A DNA stretch of 41,794 bases from Clostridia bacterium (GTDB lineage: Bacteria > Bacillota > Clostridia > Oscillospirales > Acutalibacteraceae), in the NCBI GenBank assembly GCA_017399405.1, contig JAFQCT010000011.1, forward strand, positions 1-41,794, read 5' to 3'. Below are positions 1-8,833 of the stretch, one piece after another. A program made the position numbers and the translations under genes. Below the pieces are notes generated by a model that saw only the letters and a list, made by a program, of their open reading frames with translations, made no database searches and was not told the DNA's origin. Positions within the stretch are counted from its first letter, which is position 1, and every line of letters starts with the position of its first letter.

Positions 1-1586
<1,586 letters not shown>

Positions 1587-1588
1587 AA

Positions 1589-3805
1589 TTAAGACCTCTT
1601 TGCATATTCAGTTAATGAAGTTCTTACTTTTTCCATAACTTCACTTGACATTTTTTTGCCTGATTTAAGTTCATTTGTAAGGTCAGGGCAGTTGTTTTCA
1701 AAGTACTCGTAAAGACCGCGTTCAAAACTTTCCATTTCATAAAGTTCAAAATTATTTGAATAGCCTTCAGAAACTGCAAAGAGCAATAATGCTTGTTGCC
1801 AGTCGTCAACAGGACGATATCGGTTTTGCTTGAGTGCCTCCATAAGACGCTTACCGTAGTCAAGAGTTGACTTTGTTTCATCGTCAATATCAGTGCCGAA
1901 CTGTGTGAAATCTTCAAGTTCGCGGTATTGAGCGAGTTTAGTACGAAGATTTGAAGATGCTTGTTTCATAAGTTTGGTTTGAGCTGCACTACCAACACGA
2001 GAAACTGAAAGTCCCACATTTATAGCAGGGCGTTGACCTTCGTTATAAAGTTCAGCATCAAGGAAAATCTGACCGTCAGTAATAGAAATTACATTAGTCG
2101 GAATATATGATGAAATGTCACCTGCAAGAGTTTCAATAATCGGCATAGCAGTAATTGAACCACCGCCCAATTCTTCTGACAAGTGAGCAGAGCGTTCAAG
2201 TAATCTTGAGTGAAGATAGAAAATGTCACCTGGGTAAGCCTCACGACCTGATGGTCTGTGAAGAAGAAGTGACAACTCACGGTATGCAACTGCGTGTTTT
2301 GACAAGTCGTCATAGATTATAAGAACATCTTTACCCGCATACATAAAGTATTCAGCCATAGCAGTGCCTGCAAATGGTGCAATATACTGTGATGCAGCAG
2401 AGCCTGATGCAGTAGCAGCAACAATTGTTGTGTATTCCATTGCACCGTGTTTTTCAAGAGTTTCTTGAATTTCAGAAATAAGAGTTTCTTTCTGCCCGAT
2501 TGCAACATAAATACATATTGTATCTTTACCTTTTTGATTAAGGATTGTATCAATAACAATTGCAGATTTACCTGTCTGGCGGTCACCGATAATAAGTTCA
2601 CGCTGACCCTTGCCGATTGGCACAAGTGCGTCAATAGCCTTAATACCTGTATGAAGTGGCGAGTCAACAGGTGCACGGTCAAGAATTGCAGGAGCATTAC
2701 ATTCAATTGGTCGTCTTTCGGTAAATGGGATTGTGCCAATACCGTCAATTGGATTACCAACTGAGTCAACAATTCGACCAAGCAAGCCTTCGCCTACAGG
2801 GACAGATGCGATTCTGCCAACGCGACGAACAGGACTACCGCTGTCAATGTGTTCATATTCGCCGAAGATTACGCAACCAATACGGTCTTGCTGAATATCA
2901 AGAACCATACCGCGTTCGCCACAGTCAAATTCAACAACTTCACCATACATAATATCTGCAAGACCATCCATCCAGCAGATACCGTCAGAAATAGTCATAA
3001 CACGACCTAACTGATATTTATATATTTTAGGAGCGAATTCAGATGCTAATTCTTTGAATTCTTCTAAAAGTTCAGCACCTGCGTCTTTATCTTCAATTGG
3101 CACTCTTGTTAAGTGTCTTTCAAAATGATAAAGTTCTTCTTTGATTGTTGCATCATAAACGGTATCACCTATACGAAGTCGGAGACCGCCAATAAGTGCT
3201 TCGTCTTCACGCACCCAAAGTGATGTTTTACCATTTACTGTGTTAAGTAGTTTCGTTGTTGCCTCGTCAACTTTTTTAACGAGTTCATCGTCTAATTTAT
3301 AAGCAGATGTAAGTGTAACATAAAGCACATCGTGTCGTCTAAGATATGCCATATCACCGGGGGTAAGTTCAATCTGTGCAAGGATTTCATCAACAAGTGC
3401 AGATTCTTCATTGCGGATTGCAGTAAAATAAGGCTCAGTTTTACAAAGTTTAGCAACATTTACTGTTAAAGCACCCATAAGACTTTTTCTTGATTTTTCA
3501 ATCATTTCACGGTGTACTTCGTGACACTCTCTTGCACCAAAAGTCTGAATTTGTCTGATTTTATGTTCTGCATCTTTTTTTGCCTCAAGAACTGCAGAGT
3601 TTTTACTCAAATCATTTTCAGGCACACTTAAAGAAACCTCTTCAAAAATAGGCAAAGGGGTTTTCTCAATGTTTTCAGTTTCATTAAGTTCGTTTTCAAT
3701 TCTTTCACGACGGGTACGGAAAATTGACAAAATCATTTTTTTGCCAAAAATTGCAACAATACCCACAAGAATTAAAAAGTTTATTATTACATATTGAATT
3801 TCCAT
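1589..3805 (-). CDS. atpA: Fused ATP synthase b'-like/delta/alpha subunit
   Basis: This single 738-residue frame holds three parts. Residues 4-21 are a membrane helix followed by FRTRRERIENEL and charged helix, like the start of subunit b. Residues about 155-235 match the C-terminal domain of delta (DEALIGGLRLRIGDTVYDA, then EELYHFERHL). Residues about 245-738 are a complete alpha subunit with the nucleotide loop GDRQTGKS at 407-414. The six-helix N-terminal domain of delta appears to be missing. Alpha is normally about 500 residues and delta about 180, encoded separately. The gene sits where atpH and atpA normally lie, 1 base after atpF and 2 before atpG. No frameshift or strong internal ribosome binding site is visible; a GTG at 3103 (Val235) could give a 504-residue alpha but has only a weak upstream purine run. 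Assignment of the alpha and delta parts is firm; b' identity is inferred. Confidence 0.93.
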   Translation of the reverse strand: MEIQYVIINFLILVGIVAIFGKKMILSIFRTRRERIENELNETENIEKTPLPIFEEVSLSVPENDLSKNSAVLEAKKDAEHKIRQIQTFGARECHEVHREMIEKSRKSLMGALTVNVAKLCKTEPYFTAIRNEESALVDEILAQIELTPGDMAYLRRHDVLYVTLTSAYKLDDELVKKVDEATTKLLNTVNGKTSLWVREDEALIGGLRLRIGDTVYDATIKEELYHFERHLTRVPIEDKDAGAELLEEFKELASEFAPKIYKYQLGRVMTISDGICWMDGLADIMYGEVVEFDCGERGMVLDIQQDRIGCVIFGEYEHIDSGSPVRRVGRIASVPVGEGLLGRIVDSVGNPIDGIGTIPFTERRPIECNAPAILDRAPVDSPLHTGIKAIDALVPIGKGQRELIIGDRQTGKSAIVIDTILNQKGKDTICIYVAIGQKETLISEIQETLEKHGAMEYTTIVAATASGSAASQYIAPFAGTAMAEYFMYAGKDVLIIYDDLSKHAVAYRELSLLLHRPSGREAYPGDIFYLHSRLLERSAHLSEELGGGSITAMPIIETLAGDISSYIPTNVISITDGQIFLDAELYNEGQRPAINVGLSVSRVGSAAQTKLMKQASSNLRTKLAQYRELEDFTQFGTDIDDETKSTLDYGKRLMEALKQNRYRPVDDWQQALLLFAVSEGYSNNFELYEMESFERGLYEYFENNCPDLTNELKSGKKMSSEVMEKVRTSLTEYAKRS

Positions 3806-3806
3806 A

Positions 3807-4238
3807 TTATTTTACCCTTGGTTGAGAGATAAGACGGTCTGCGAAAATTTCTGCAATCTGTTCAGTTGATTTTTCTGCATTGCTAAGAATCCTTGAGTAC
3901 TCTTTTGCACATTCTTCACGGTATGTCTCGTATGTGTTGAGTCTTACTGTGCGTGCAGAGTCAACTGATTTTTTACTGTCAGCTTGGATTTTTTCGATTT
4001 CCATATCGGCTTTTGCCTTTTGTTCTTTCAAAAAAGTCTTTTTGTGTTCTGCAAGCATTGATTCATGTTCGGCAGAAAGGCGTTGAATTTCAAGCTGTTT
4101 TTCTTTTGCTTTTTCAATACGGTTACGGCGTTTTTCCATAACCTCTAAAACCGGTTTGAACAACCAGTTGTGAAGAATAAGCATTAGCAGTAAAAAGCAG
4201 ATTACAGTCCATATAATAACGGATATCTGTATGCTCAT
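3807..4238 (-). CDS. atpF: F0 ATP synthase subunit b
   Basis: This is the peripheral stalk subunit that ties F0 to F1. The 143-residue protein has one N-terminal membrane helix (about residues 6-24), the typical FKPVLEVMEKRRNRIEKA junction, then a long charged helix to the end. It is somewhat short for the family (about 160). The ATG follows AAGGTGA. The next gene carries a second b-like anchor, so a b/b' pair is possible, as in cyanobacteria and phototrophic proteobacteria. Confidence 0.93.
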   Translation of the reverse strand: MSIQISVIIWTVICFLLLMLILHNWLFKPVLEVMEKRRNRIEKAKEKQLEIQRLSAEHESMLAEHKKTFLKEQKAKADMEIEKIQADSKKSVDSARTVRLNTYETYREECAKEYSRILSNAEKSTEQIAEIFADRLISQPRVK

Positions 4239-4259
4239 TTTAATATCACCTTAATTTAC

Positions 4260-4487
4260 TTATATCTTTGAAACAAGCATGAAAGCAATAAGCAATCCGT
4301 AGATTGTAAGAGCTTCCATAAGAGCCATTGAGATAATAAGAGTTGAACGAATGTCTTTTGCAGCGTCAGGCTGACGAGCAATACTTTCCATAGCTGCTTT
4401 TGCAGTCATACCTTGACCAATAGCAGGGCCGATTGTACTGAATGCGATTGCAAGTGCTGCTGCAAGTGCGATTAATGATGTTGACAT
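4260..4487 (-). CDS. atpE: F0 ATP synthase subunit c
   Basis: This is the rotor ring subunit: a 75-residue hairpin of two membrane helices joined by the polar loop [11 protein letters not shown]. The ion-carrying carboxylate is Glu58 in helix 2 (MEALTIYGL), and Gln25 lies in helix 1 (GPAIGQGM). The residue after the glutamate is Ala where well-studied Na+ rings have Ser (ESTGIY). The motif EALTIYGL is that of chloroplast and cyanobacterial proton rings, so H+ coupling is inferred. The start is preceded by AAAGGAG. Confidence 0.96.
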   Translation of the reverse strand: MSTSLIALAAALAIAFSTIGPAIGQGMTAKAAMESIARQPDAAKDIRSTLIISMALMEALTIYGLLIAFMLVSKI

Positions 4488-4523
4488 AATAATTACTCCT
4501 TTATGTTAAGTGTTTTAATTTTT

Positions 4524-5198
4524 TTATTCTTCTTCAGTTGCCTCATCTAAATAGATTGAAACAAGCATTGTGAAAACCATAGCCTGTAATGCACAGAAAA
4601 GTAATGATAAAGCCATCATTACAACGGGTGCACCGATAGGCAAAATTTCGTAAAGCTGATGTGTAACCATTTCTTCACCGAAAATGTTACCATAAAGACG
4701 AAGTGCCAAAGACGCAGGTTTAATAAATTCATCAAGCACAAGTAATGGCAACATAATAAAGATTGGGGATACGAAACGCTTAAAATAGTGCTTAACACCG
4801 TGTTTAAGTCCCGAAACTTGTAAGAATACGAATACAATTACGCCAAGGGCGATTGTAACTGAAAGTGACGCTGTTGGTGCTTTAACATAATCTGTCATAC
4901 CAACTCCGGGAATAAGACCTGAATAGTTGCCGAAGATTATGAAAATGAATAAAGATGCCAAAAATGTGAAGTTCTGACGGGCTTTTTTCTTGCCTAAAAG
5001 GTCAGTAAAGAAATTGTCAAGGTATTCAACGAACCATTCAATAATATTTTGGAATTTGCCAGGTTTCTCTTTAAGAATTGACTTTACAATCAATGAAAGA
5101 ATTGCAATAATGCCTAAAATAATCCACATAGCAATTACTTCACCTGTAACATCAAGAAATCCGAATAGTTTAATTACAACTTCTGACGCTTCACCCAT
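4524..5198 (-). CDS. atpB: F0 ATP synthase subunit a
   Basis: This is the stator channel subunit carrying protons to the c-ring. The protein is about 224 residues with five or six membrane helices. The essential Arg is in SLALRLYGNIFGEE (the family's LRLxxN motif). The ATG at 5198 was chosen because AGAGGG lies 8 bases upstream. An in-frame GTG at 5207 would add three residues but has a poorer site. Both starts are within or beside the end of atpI, so the two genes overlap by about 8-17 bases. Confidence 0.94.
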   Translation of the reverse strand: MGEASEVVIKLFGFLDVTGEVIAMWIILGIIAILSLIVKSILKEKPGKFQNIIEWFVEYLDNFFTDLLGKKKARQNFTFLASLFIFIIFGNYSGLIPGVGMTDYVKAPTASLSVTIALGVIVFVFLQVSGLKHGVKHYFKRFVSPIFIMLPLLVLDEFIKPASLALRLYGNIFGEEMVTHQLYEILPIGAPVVMMALSLLFCALQAMVFTMLVSIYLDEATEEE

Positions 5199-5517
5199 TA
5201 TCTTCACCCTCTTTCTTATTATCCTTTGTTTTAACAGTTTGGTTTACTTGCAACAATTTATGTGTGAAATAAATCATTGGAACTGTTACACCAAGAACTG
5301 CACCTATAAGCATATACCACATATCCCAAGGTGCAACTGTTGATACAAAATAAACTGCCACAATATATATAATTTGTATTACTTGTCTTAAAACTGTTGA
5401 AATTGCATATTTTTCAGGTTGCTTTGTAAGGATTGCTTTTGAAAGCAAGAAATTCAAATACGCAACAACAATTCCAAGTGCAAAGGTAATGATTGCACCA
5501 ACAATGTTTTCGTTCAT
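5191..5517 (-). CDS. atpI: AtpI-like small membrane protein of the ATP synthase operon
   Basis: A 108-residue membrane protein with about three to four hydrophobic helices and a charged C-terminal tail. It occupies the first position of the atp operon, where atpI is usually found. AtpI proteins are thought to help assemble the c-ring or supply Mg2+. Sequence conservation in this family is low, so the assignment rests on position, size and topology. The ATG is preceded by AGGTGA and by a strong sigma-A promoter at 5544-5572. Confidence 0.7.
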   Translation of the reverse strand: MNENIVGAIITFALGIVVAYLNFLLSKAILTKQPEKYAISTVLRQVIQIIYIVAVYFVSTVAPWDMWYMLIGAVLGVTVPMIYFTHKLLQVNQTVKTKDNKKEGEDNG

Positions 5518-5543
5518 AGTATCACCTACTTTTACAATTTTAG

Positions 5544-5572
5544 ATTATAGCACTATTGTTTTTTGTTTTCAA
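5544..5572 (-). promoter_or_regulatory. Sigma-A promoter of the atp operon
   Basis: On the minus strand TTGAAA (5567-5572) and TATAAT (5544-5549) are separated by exactly 17 bases, placing transcription start about 20 bases before the atpI ATG. This is a near-consensus housekeeping promoter. Confidence 0.8.
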
Positions 5573-5608
5573 TAACAGAATGCACAAAATAAAGGTCGAA
5601 AAAAATAA

Positions 5609-5636
5609 AAAATCCCGTCATTTTTTAACGGGATTT
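5609..5636 (-). terminator. Rho-independent terminator read on the minus strand, upstream of the atp promoter
   Basis: The stem AAATCCCGT/ACGGGATTT with a loop of about 10 bases is followed by a T-rich run on the minus strand only. It lies 5' of the atp promoter, so it would stop antisense readthrough from the right, or attenuate transcripts from a second upstream start. Confidence 0.6.
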
Positions 5637-5663
5637 GTAGGTAAACATTTTATAGCGAAAGTA

Positions 5664-5672
5664 TGTTATAAT
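5664..5672 (+). promoter_or_regulatory. Candidate extended -10 promoter for the sigma/anti-sigma pair
   Basis: TGT followed by TATAAT forms an extended -10 element about 80 bases before the sigma factor start. No good -35 hexamer is seen 17 bases upstream. A sigma-factor-specific autoregulatory promoter cannot be recognised. Confidence 0.4.
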
Positions 5673-5751
5673 AAAAAAAGAAAATTTTTGTAATAAAGTT
5701 CTTTTTTATGTTTCTAATAGTTGAAAGCAAAAACGGAAAGGGGTGACGGTT

Positions 5752-6234
5752 TTGGATGATTTAGAAAAAATCTGTAATCTGCATTATAAATATGTGAAAA
5801 GTTACGCGTTGTCTTTATGCCTTAATGAAACTTTGGCAGAAGATATAACCCAAGAAACATTTTACAATGCAATTAAAAAGATAGATACTTTCAAAAATGA
5901 TTGCAAAATTGAAACATGGCTTTGCAGTATTGCAAAAAACATTTTCTTAAATCAAAAACGAAAAAAGCAGACGGAAAACATTTTAGATTATCCAAATTTA
6001 GTAGCAGATAGCAACATTGAAGAAGATGTTATTAAAGACGAATATGTAAAAAGAATTTTAGCCGAAGCCGTTAAGTTAGAAACACCCTATAAAGAAGTTT
6101 TTTATATGAAATCTTTGGGAGATATGCCCTATTCAACTATTGCAGATGTTTTTGGTAAAACAGAAAACTGGGCTAGGGTTACATATTTCAGAGCAAAAAA
6201 ACAAATTGAAGAAAGGATGAATGAAGATGAGTAA
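5752..6234 (+). CDS. ECF-type RNA polymerase sigma factor
   Basis: This small sigma-70 family protein of about 160 residues would direct RNA polymerase to stress-type promoters. Region 2 is visible in CLNETLAEDITQETFYNAI followed by FKNDCKIETWLCSIAKNIF, and region 4 in TPYKEVFYMKSLGDMPYSTI with the recognition helix WARVTYFRAKKQI. The TTG at 5752 is preferred because GGAAAGGGG lies 8 bases upstream; the in-frame GTG at 5743 overlaps that site. Its end overlaps the next gene, an anti-sigma factor, by 14 bases, the usual coupled arrangement. The inducing signal and regulon are unknown. Confidence 0.88.
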   Translation: MDDLEKICNLHYKYVKSYALSLCLNETLAEDITQETFYNAIKKIDTFKNDCKIETWLCSIAKNIFLNQKRKKQTENILDYPNLVADSNIEEDVIKDEYVKRILAEAVKLETPYKEVFYMKSLGDMPYSTIADVFGKTENWARVTYFRAKKQIEERMNEDE

Positions 6235-7201
6235 AGAGATTTGTTCTTTAATAAAAGATTTATTACCTCTCTACATAGATGATGTTTGTAGTGAGGACTC
6301 GGTAAAAATTATAAGTAATCATTTGAAAAATTGCTCTGAATGTAATAAAGAATATGAGCGATTAGCAAATCAACCTGAAATTAGAGTTGTGAATGATAAT
6401 TCAACAGAACTTATAAAGGGAGTTGGTAAAATGTTTAAGAAAGATAAGAAAAAGGCAATAATTAAAACTGTATCAATCTTTTTAGTTGTGTTTATTTTGC
6501 TAGGTGTTTTTGCCTTCTTAAAAGTACCTCTGATGTTATATGAAAATAAATTTAGTGGTGTTTCAAATTCTTGTGAGGTTTTGGTAAGCGGAGATAACTC
6601 AAAGAGTAATTACAGCAACGAATACTTCGATTTGTATATAGATGCAAGTCTTGGAGAATATACAGAAAAAAACATAGATGGAACATGTCTTCTTGATTTT
6701 GGTCAAGGCAAAAGTATAGTTTTTTATGATGAAAATGATGGTATGCCAGTTCCTACAATGGATGAGCATAAAGTGGATTTCATTCAGTCATTAAAATATC
6801 CTGTTGTTTATTCCTTTATTGAAAAAGGTATAGAAAACTATGGGTATAGTACAGATGTTTCAGTAACTTATAATTACAAAATGATGAAAGATTTTATTTC
6901 AGGTAAAGCACCTAAAGTAAAACTGTTTTCTTCGTTTGAAGATTACACAAAGGCTTGTGCCTATTATGCTTGTATGGAAGTGTCGGTATTGTCAACAGGT
7001 GGCAAATCACACTATATTGTTTCTGAAAACGACAAGTCAGTTGGAAAAGGTCACTACATTGTCTCAATGGACGCTGGTACTGAAAGTTATCAAATGCATT
7101 TTCAATCAAAAGAAGATTTGAGTAAAATTTATGCGATTAGAGTAGTAGGTTTTACTGAGGAAGAAACAAAAGAAGTTTTCAAATATATAGTGATGAAATA
7201 A
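6221..7201 (+). CDS. Membrane-bound anti-sigma factor with zinc-finger-like N-terminus
   Basis: This 326-residue protein begins with a ZAS/zf-HC2-type domain: Asp-rich helix LIKDLLPLYIDDVC, then His34-x3-Cys38-x2-Cys41, the zinc-binding signature of anti-sigma factors. One membrane helix at about residues 82-107 follows, leaving about 215 residues outside the cell that I cannot assign to a family. It presumably holds the upstream sigma factor inactive until the outer domain senses a signal. A strong terminator follows at 7214-7254. Confidence 0.82.
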   Translation: MKMSKEICSLIKDLLPLYIDDVCSEDSVKIISNHLKNCSECNKEYERLANQPEIRVVNDNSTELIKGVGKMFKKDKKKAIIKTVSIFLVVFILLGVFAFLKVPLMLYENKFSGVSNSCEVLVSGDNSKSNYSNEYFDLYIDASLGEYTEKNIDGTCLLDFGQGKSIVFYDENDGMPVPTMDEHKVDFIQSLKYPVVYSFIEKGIENYGYSTDVSVTYNYKMMKDFISGKAPKVKLFSSFEDYTKACAYYACMEVSVLSTGGKSHYIVSENDKSVGKGHYIVSMDAGTESYQMHFQSKEDLSKIYAIRVVGFTEEETKEVFKYIVMK

Positions 7202-7213
7202 ACATTAGAAAAA

Positions 7214-7256
7214 CAAAATCCGTTTAGCAGAAAAATCTGTTGAACGGATTTTTTAT
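7214..7256 (+). terminator. Terminator of the sigma/anti-sigma operon
   Basis: Ten-base stem AAAATCCGTT/AACGGATTTT enclosing a second short stem (AGCAGA/TCTGTT) and followed by a T run. Confidence 0.8.
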
Positions 7257-7257
7257 T

Positions 7258-7293
7258 TGGAGCTTGTGACGGGACTCGAACCTGCGACCTATA
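7258..7293 (-). pseudogene. tRNA 3'-end fragment (T-arm, acceptor strand and CCA)
   Basis: On the minus strand this reads as a T-arm with the GGTTCGAGTCC core, a 3' acceptor strand CACAAGC, discriminator and encoded CCA, but no D-arm or anticodon arm follows upstream. It matches the 3' end of the nearby tRNA-Thr at 26 of 34 positions in the same orientation. The T-stem has an A-C mismatch. It looks like a decayed attachment-site copy or a broken tRNA gene. Confidence 0.6.
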
Positions 7294-7300
7294 GTTGTAG

Positions 7301-7801
7301 TTAAGGGTGTTTTTTAGGTTTTATTATTAGATATAATATGACTGAGATTATAATAGCAATGGTAAGCTTAAAGGCTATGCTTTGTGGCTCAATGAACCTT
7401 TCATCCACAAAGTAAAAATAAAAGGAAGATATTCCGTCAAAGGCTTCGTGCGCAAGTCTGCTAAATGGGTACAGTACTATTCCTAATGTGAATGCAAATA
7501 TCCATGAAAGAATATTTCCGTCATCAGAAAAGATGGATGACAGGAAATATGACAAAACAGGAAGAGCCGTCGCTATTACAGCACCTATATACATAGCATT
7601 AAATGATTTATATTTGCAGACGAATGTAAACACAAACAGTAGAACAGCTATAAGTGTAACTGCAACCAACGATACAATAGGGGTATAGACCTGCATATCA
7701 TAATTAAAATATGCCATATTAGCAAAACCACCTACGCACCACAACAGCAAAATGCTTAGTGAACCAACAAGAAATTGAATTATCTGATTAGTTTTTTTCA
7801 T
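7301..7801 (-). CDS. Five-helix membrane protein of unknown function
   Basis: A 166-residue protein with about five hydrophobic helices and a basic C-terminal tail (KPKKHP). I do not recognise the family. It is preceded by a good ribosome binding site (AAGGAG) and is the only gene between tRNA-Thr(CGT) and the tRNA 3'-end fragment at 7258, so it may be the remaining cargo of a small island. No terminator distinct from the neighbouring hairpins was found. Confidence 0.7.
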   Translation of the reverse strand: MKKTNQIIQFLVGSLSILLLWCVGGFANMAYFNYDMQVYTPIVSLVAVTLIAVLLFVFTFVCKYKSFNAMYIGAVIATALPVLSYFLSSIFSDDGNILSWIFAFTLGIVLYPFSRLAHEAFDGISSFYFYFVDERFIEPQSIAFKLTIAIIISVILYLIIKPKKHP

Positions 7802-7854
7802 AAACTATCACTCCTTATAATTAGGGGTAAATAAACTTTTGCCTATGTCTTTTT

Positions 7855-7930
7855 TGGAGCTGGTGAACAGACTTGAACTGTCGACCTACTGATTACGAAT
7901 CAGTTGCGCTACCGACTGCGCCACACCAGC
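7855..7930 (-). tRNA. tRNA-Thr (anticodon CGT)
   Basis: The minus strand folds completely: acceptor GCTGGTG/CACCAGC, D-stem GCGC, anticodon stem ACTGA/TCAGT with loop TTCGTAA, T-stem GACAG/CTGTT with loop TTCAAGT, and encoded CCA. Anticodon CGT reads ACG (Thr). Confidence 0.95.
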
Positions 7931-8009
7931 AAGTAATATTTTGCAAACAGTATTATAAAATAATCATAAAACTTTTTCAAGTATTTTTAATGCAATTTGA
8001 GTTTGTTTG

Positions 8010-8018
8010 TGATACAAT
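8010..8018 (+). promoter_or_regulatory. Candidate extended -10 promoter for the SDR gene
   Basis: TGA followed by TACAAT about 30 bases before the SDR start codon. The -35 region is weak. Confidence 0.4.
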
Positions 8019-8047
8019 ATCTTTATAGTCCGAAAGGGGCGAGTAAA

Positions 8048-8773
8048 ATGACAAAAGTTGCATTTGTAACAGGTGGGGCAAAGGGTATAGGCTCTGCTAT
8101 TGTGAAAAGATTTATAAAAGACGGTTATAAAGTTGCATTTACCTATAATAATTCTGAAGACAAGGCGAAAAGTCTTGCAAATGAATTAGGTGAAAACTGC
8201 AAGGCATATAAACTTGATATTACAGACAGTAATGCTGTAAATACTGTAATCGCAGATGTTGAAAACACCTTTGGTGAGATTTTTGTGCTTGTAAATAATG
8301 CAGGTATTGCCGAACAGTCACTTTTTACAGATATTACAGACGAAATGTGGCACAAAATGATTGAAACAAATCTTTCAGGTGCTTTTTATTGCTCTCGTGC
8401 GGTATTAAAATATATGATTAACCGTAAATGTGGTAAGATTATCAACATTTCATCAATCTGGGGCGAAACAGGTGGCTCTTGCGAGGTGCATTATTCGTCT
8501 GCAAAAGCAGGACTTATCGGTATGACAAAAGCACTTGCCAAAGAGGTTGGGCTTTCAGGAATTACCGTAAACTGTGTGTCACCGGGTGTGATTTTAACCG
8601 ATATGACAAGTCATTTTGATGAGGACACAATGAATGAACTTAAAAATGAAACTCCACTTAATAAAATCGGCACACCCTCAGATGTTGCAGGTGCAGTCAG
8701 TTTTCTTGCTTCTCCTGACGCAGATTTTATTACAGGTCAAGATTTAGCAGTTAATGGCGGAATGAATATATAA
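8048..8773 (+). CDS. Short-chain dehydrogenase/reductase, FabG-like
   Basis: A 241-residue NAD(P)H-dependent oxidoreductase. It has the cofactor loop TGGAKGIG (residues 8-15), NNAG (83-86), the catalytic Ser in NISS, Tyr149-x3-Lys153 (YSSAK), and the FabG-type end ITGQDLAVNGGMNI. Size and tail fit 3-oxoacyl-ACP reductase, but it stands alone, away from fatty acid synthesis genes, so the substrate is uncertain. The ATG at 8048 has GAAAGGGG 8 bases upstream; the longer frame opening at 7997 has no such site. A period-7 repeat abuts the stop codon, followed by a bidirectional terminator. Confidence 0.87.
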   Translation: MTKVAFVTGGAKGIGSAIVKRFIKDGYKVAFTYNNSEDKAKSLANELGENCKAYKLDITDSNAVNTVIADVENTFGEIFVLVNNAGIAEQSLFTDITDEMWHKMIETNLSGAFYCSRAVLKYMINRKCGKIINISSIWGETGGSCEVHYSSAKAGLIGMTKALAKEVGLSGITVNCVSPGVILTDMTSHFDEDTMNELKNETPLNKIGTPSDVAGAVSFLASPDADFITGQDLAVNGGMNI

Positions 8774-8803
8774 GTGCAAAATGCAAAACGCAAAGTGCAA
8801 AAT
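8774..8803 (+). repeat. Degenerate period-7 repeat (TGCAAAA type)
   Basis: Four imperfect 7-base units (TGCAAAA, TGCAAAA, CGCAAAG, TGCAAAA) directly abut the stop codon of the SDR gene. Similar runs occur at 24871-24900 and 17800-17820. Confidence 0.7.
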
Positions 8804-8804
8804 T

Positions 8805-8830
8805 AAACCCCGATATAAAATCGGGGTTTT
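8805..8830. terminator. Bidirectional terminator between convergent genes
   Basis: A perfect 10-base stem AAACCCCGAT/ATCGGGGTTT with a 5-base loop lies between the convergent SDR and serine hydrolase genes, with a T run on the plus side. Confidence 0.85.
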
Positions 8831-8833
8831 ACT

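Noticed and set aside
5743-5751. GTG start for the sigma factor
   Set aside because: The GTG overlaps the purine-rich ribosome binding site; the TTG at 5752 is correctly spaced.
7991-8005. Third copy of the MITE-like terminal repeat upstream of the SDR gene
   Set aside because: Only a 13-base match (AATTTGAGTTTGT) is present, with no partner end nearby, so chance similarity is likely.
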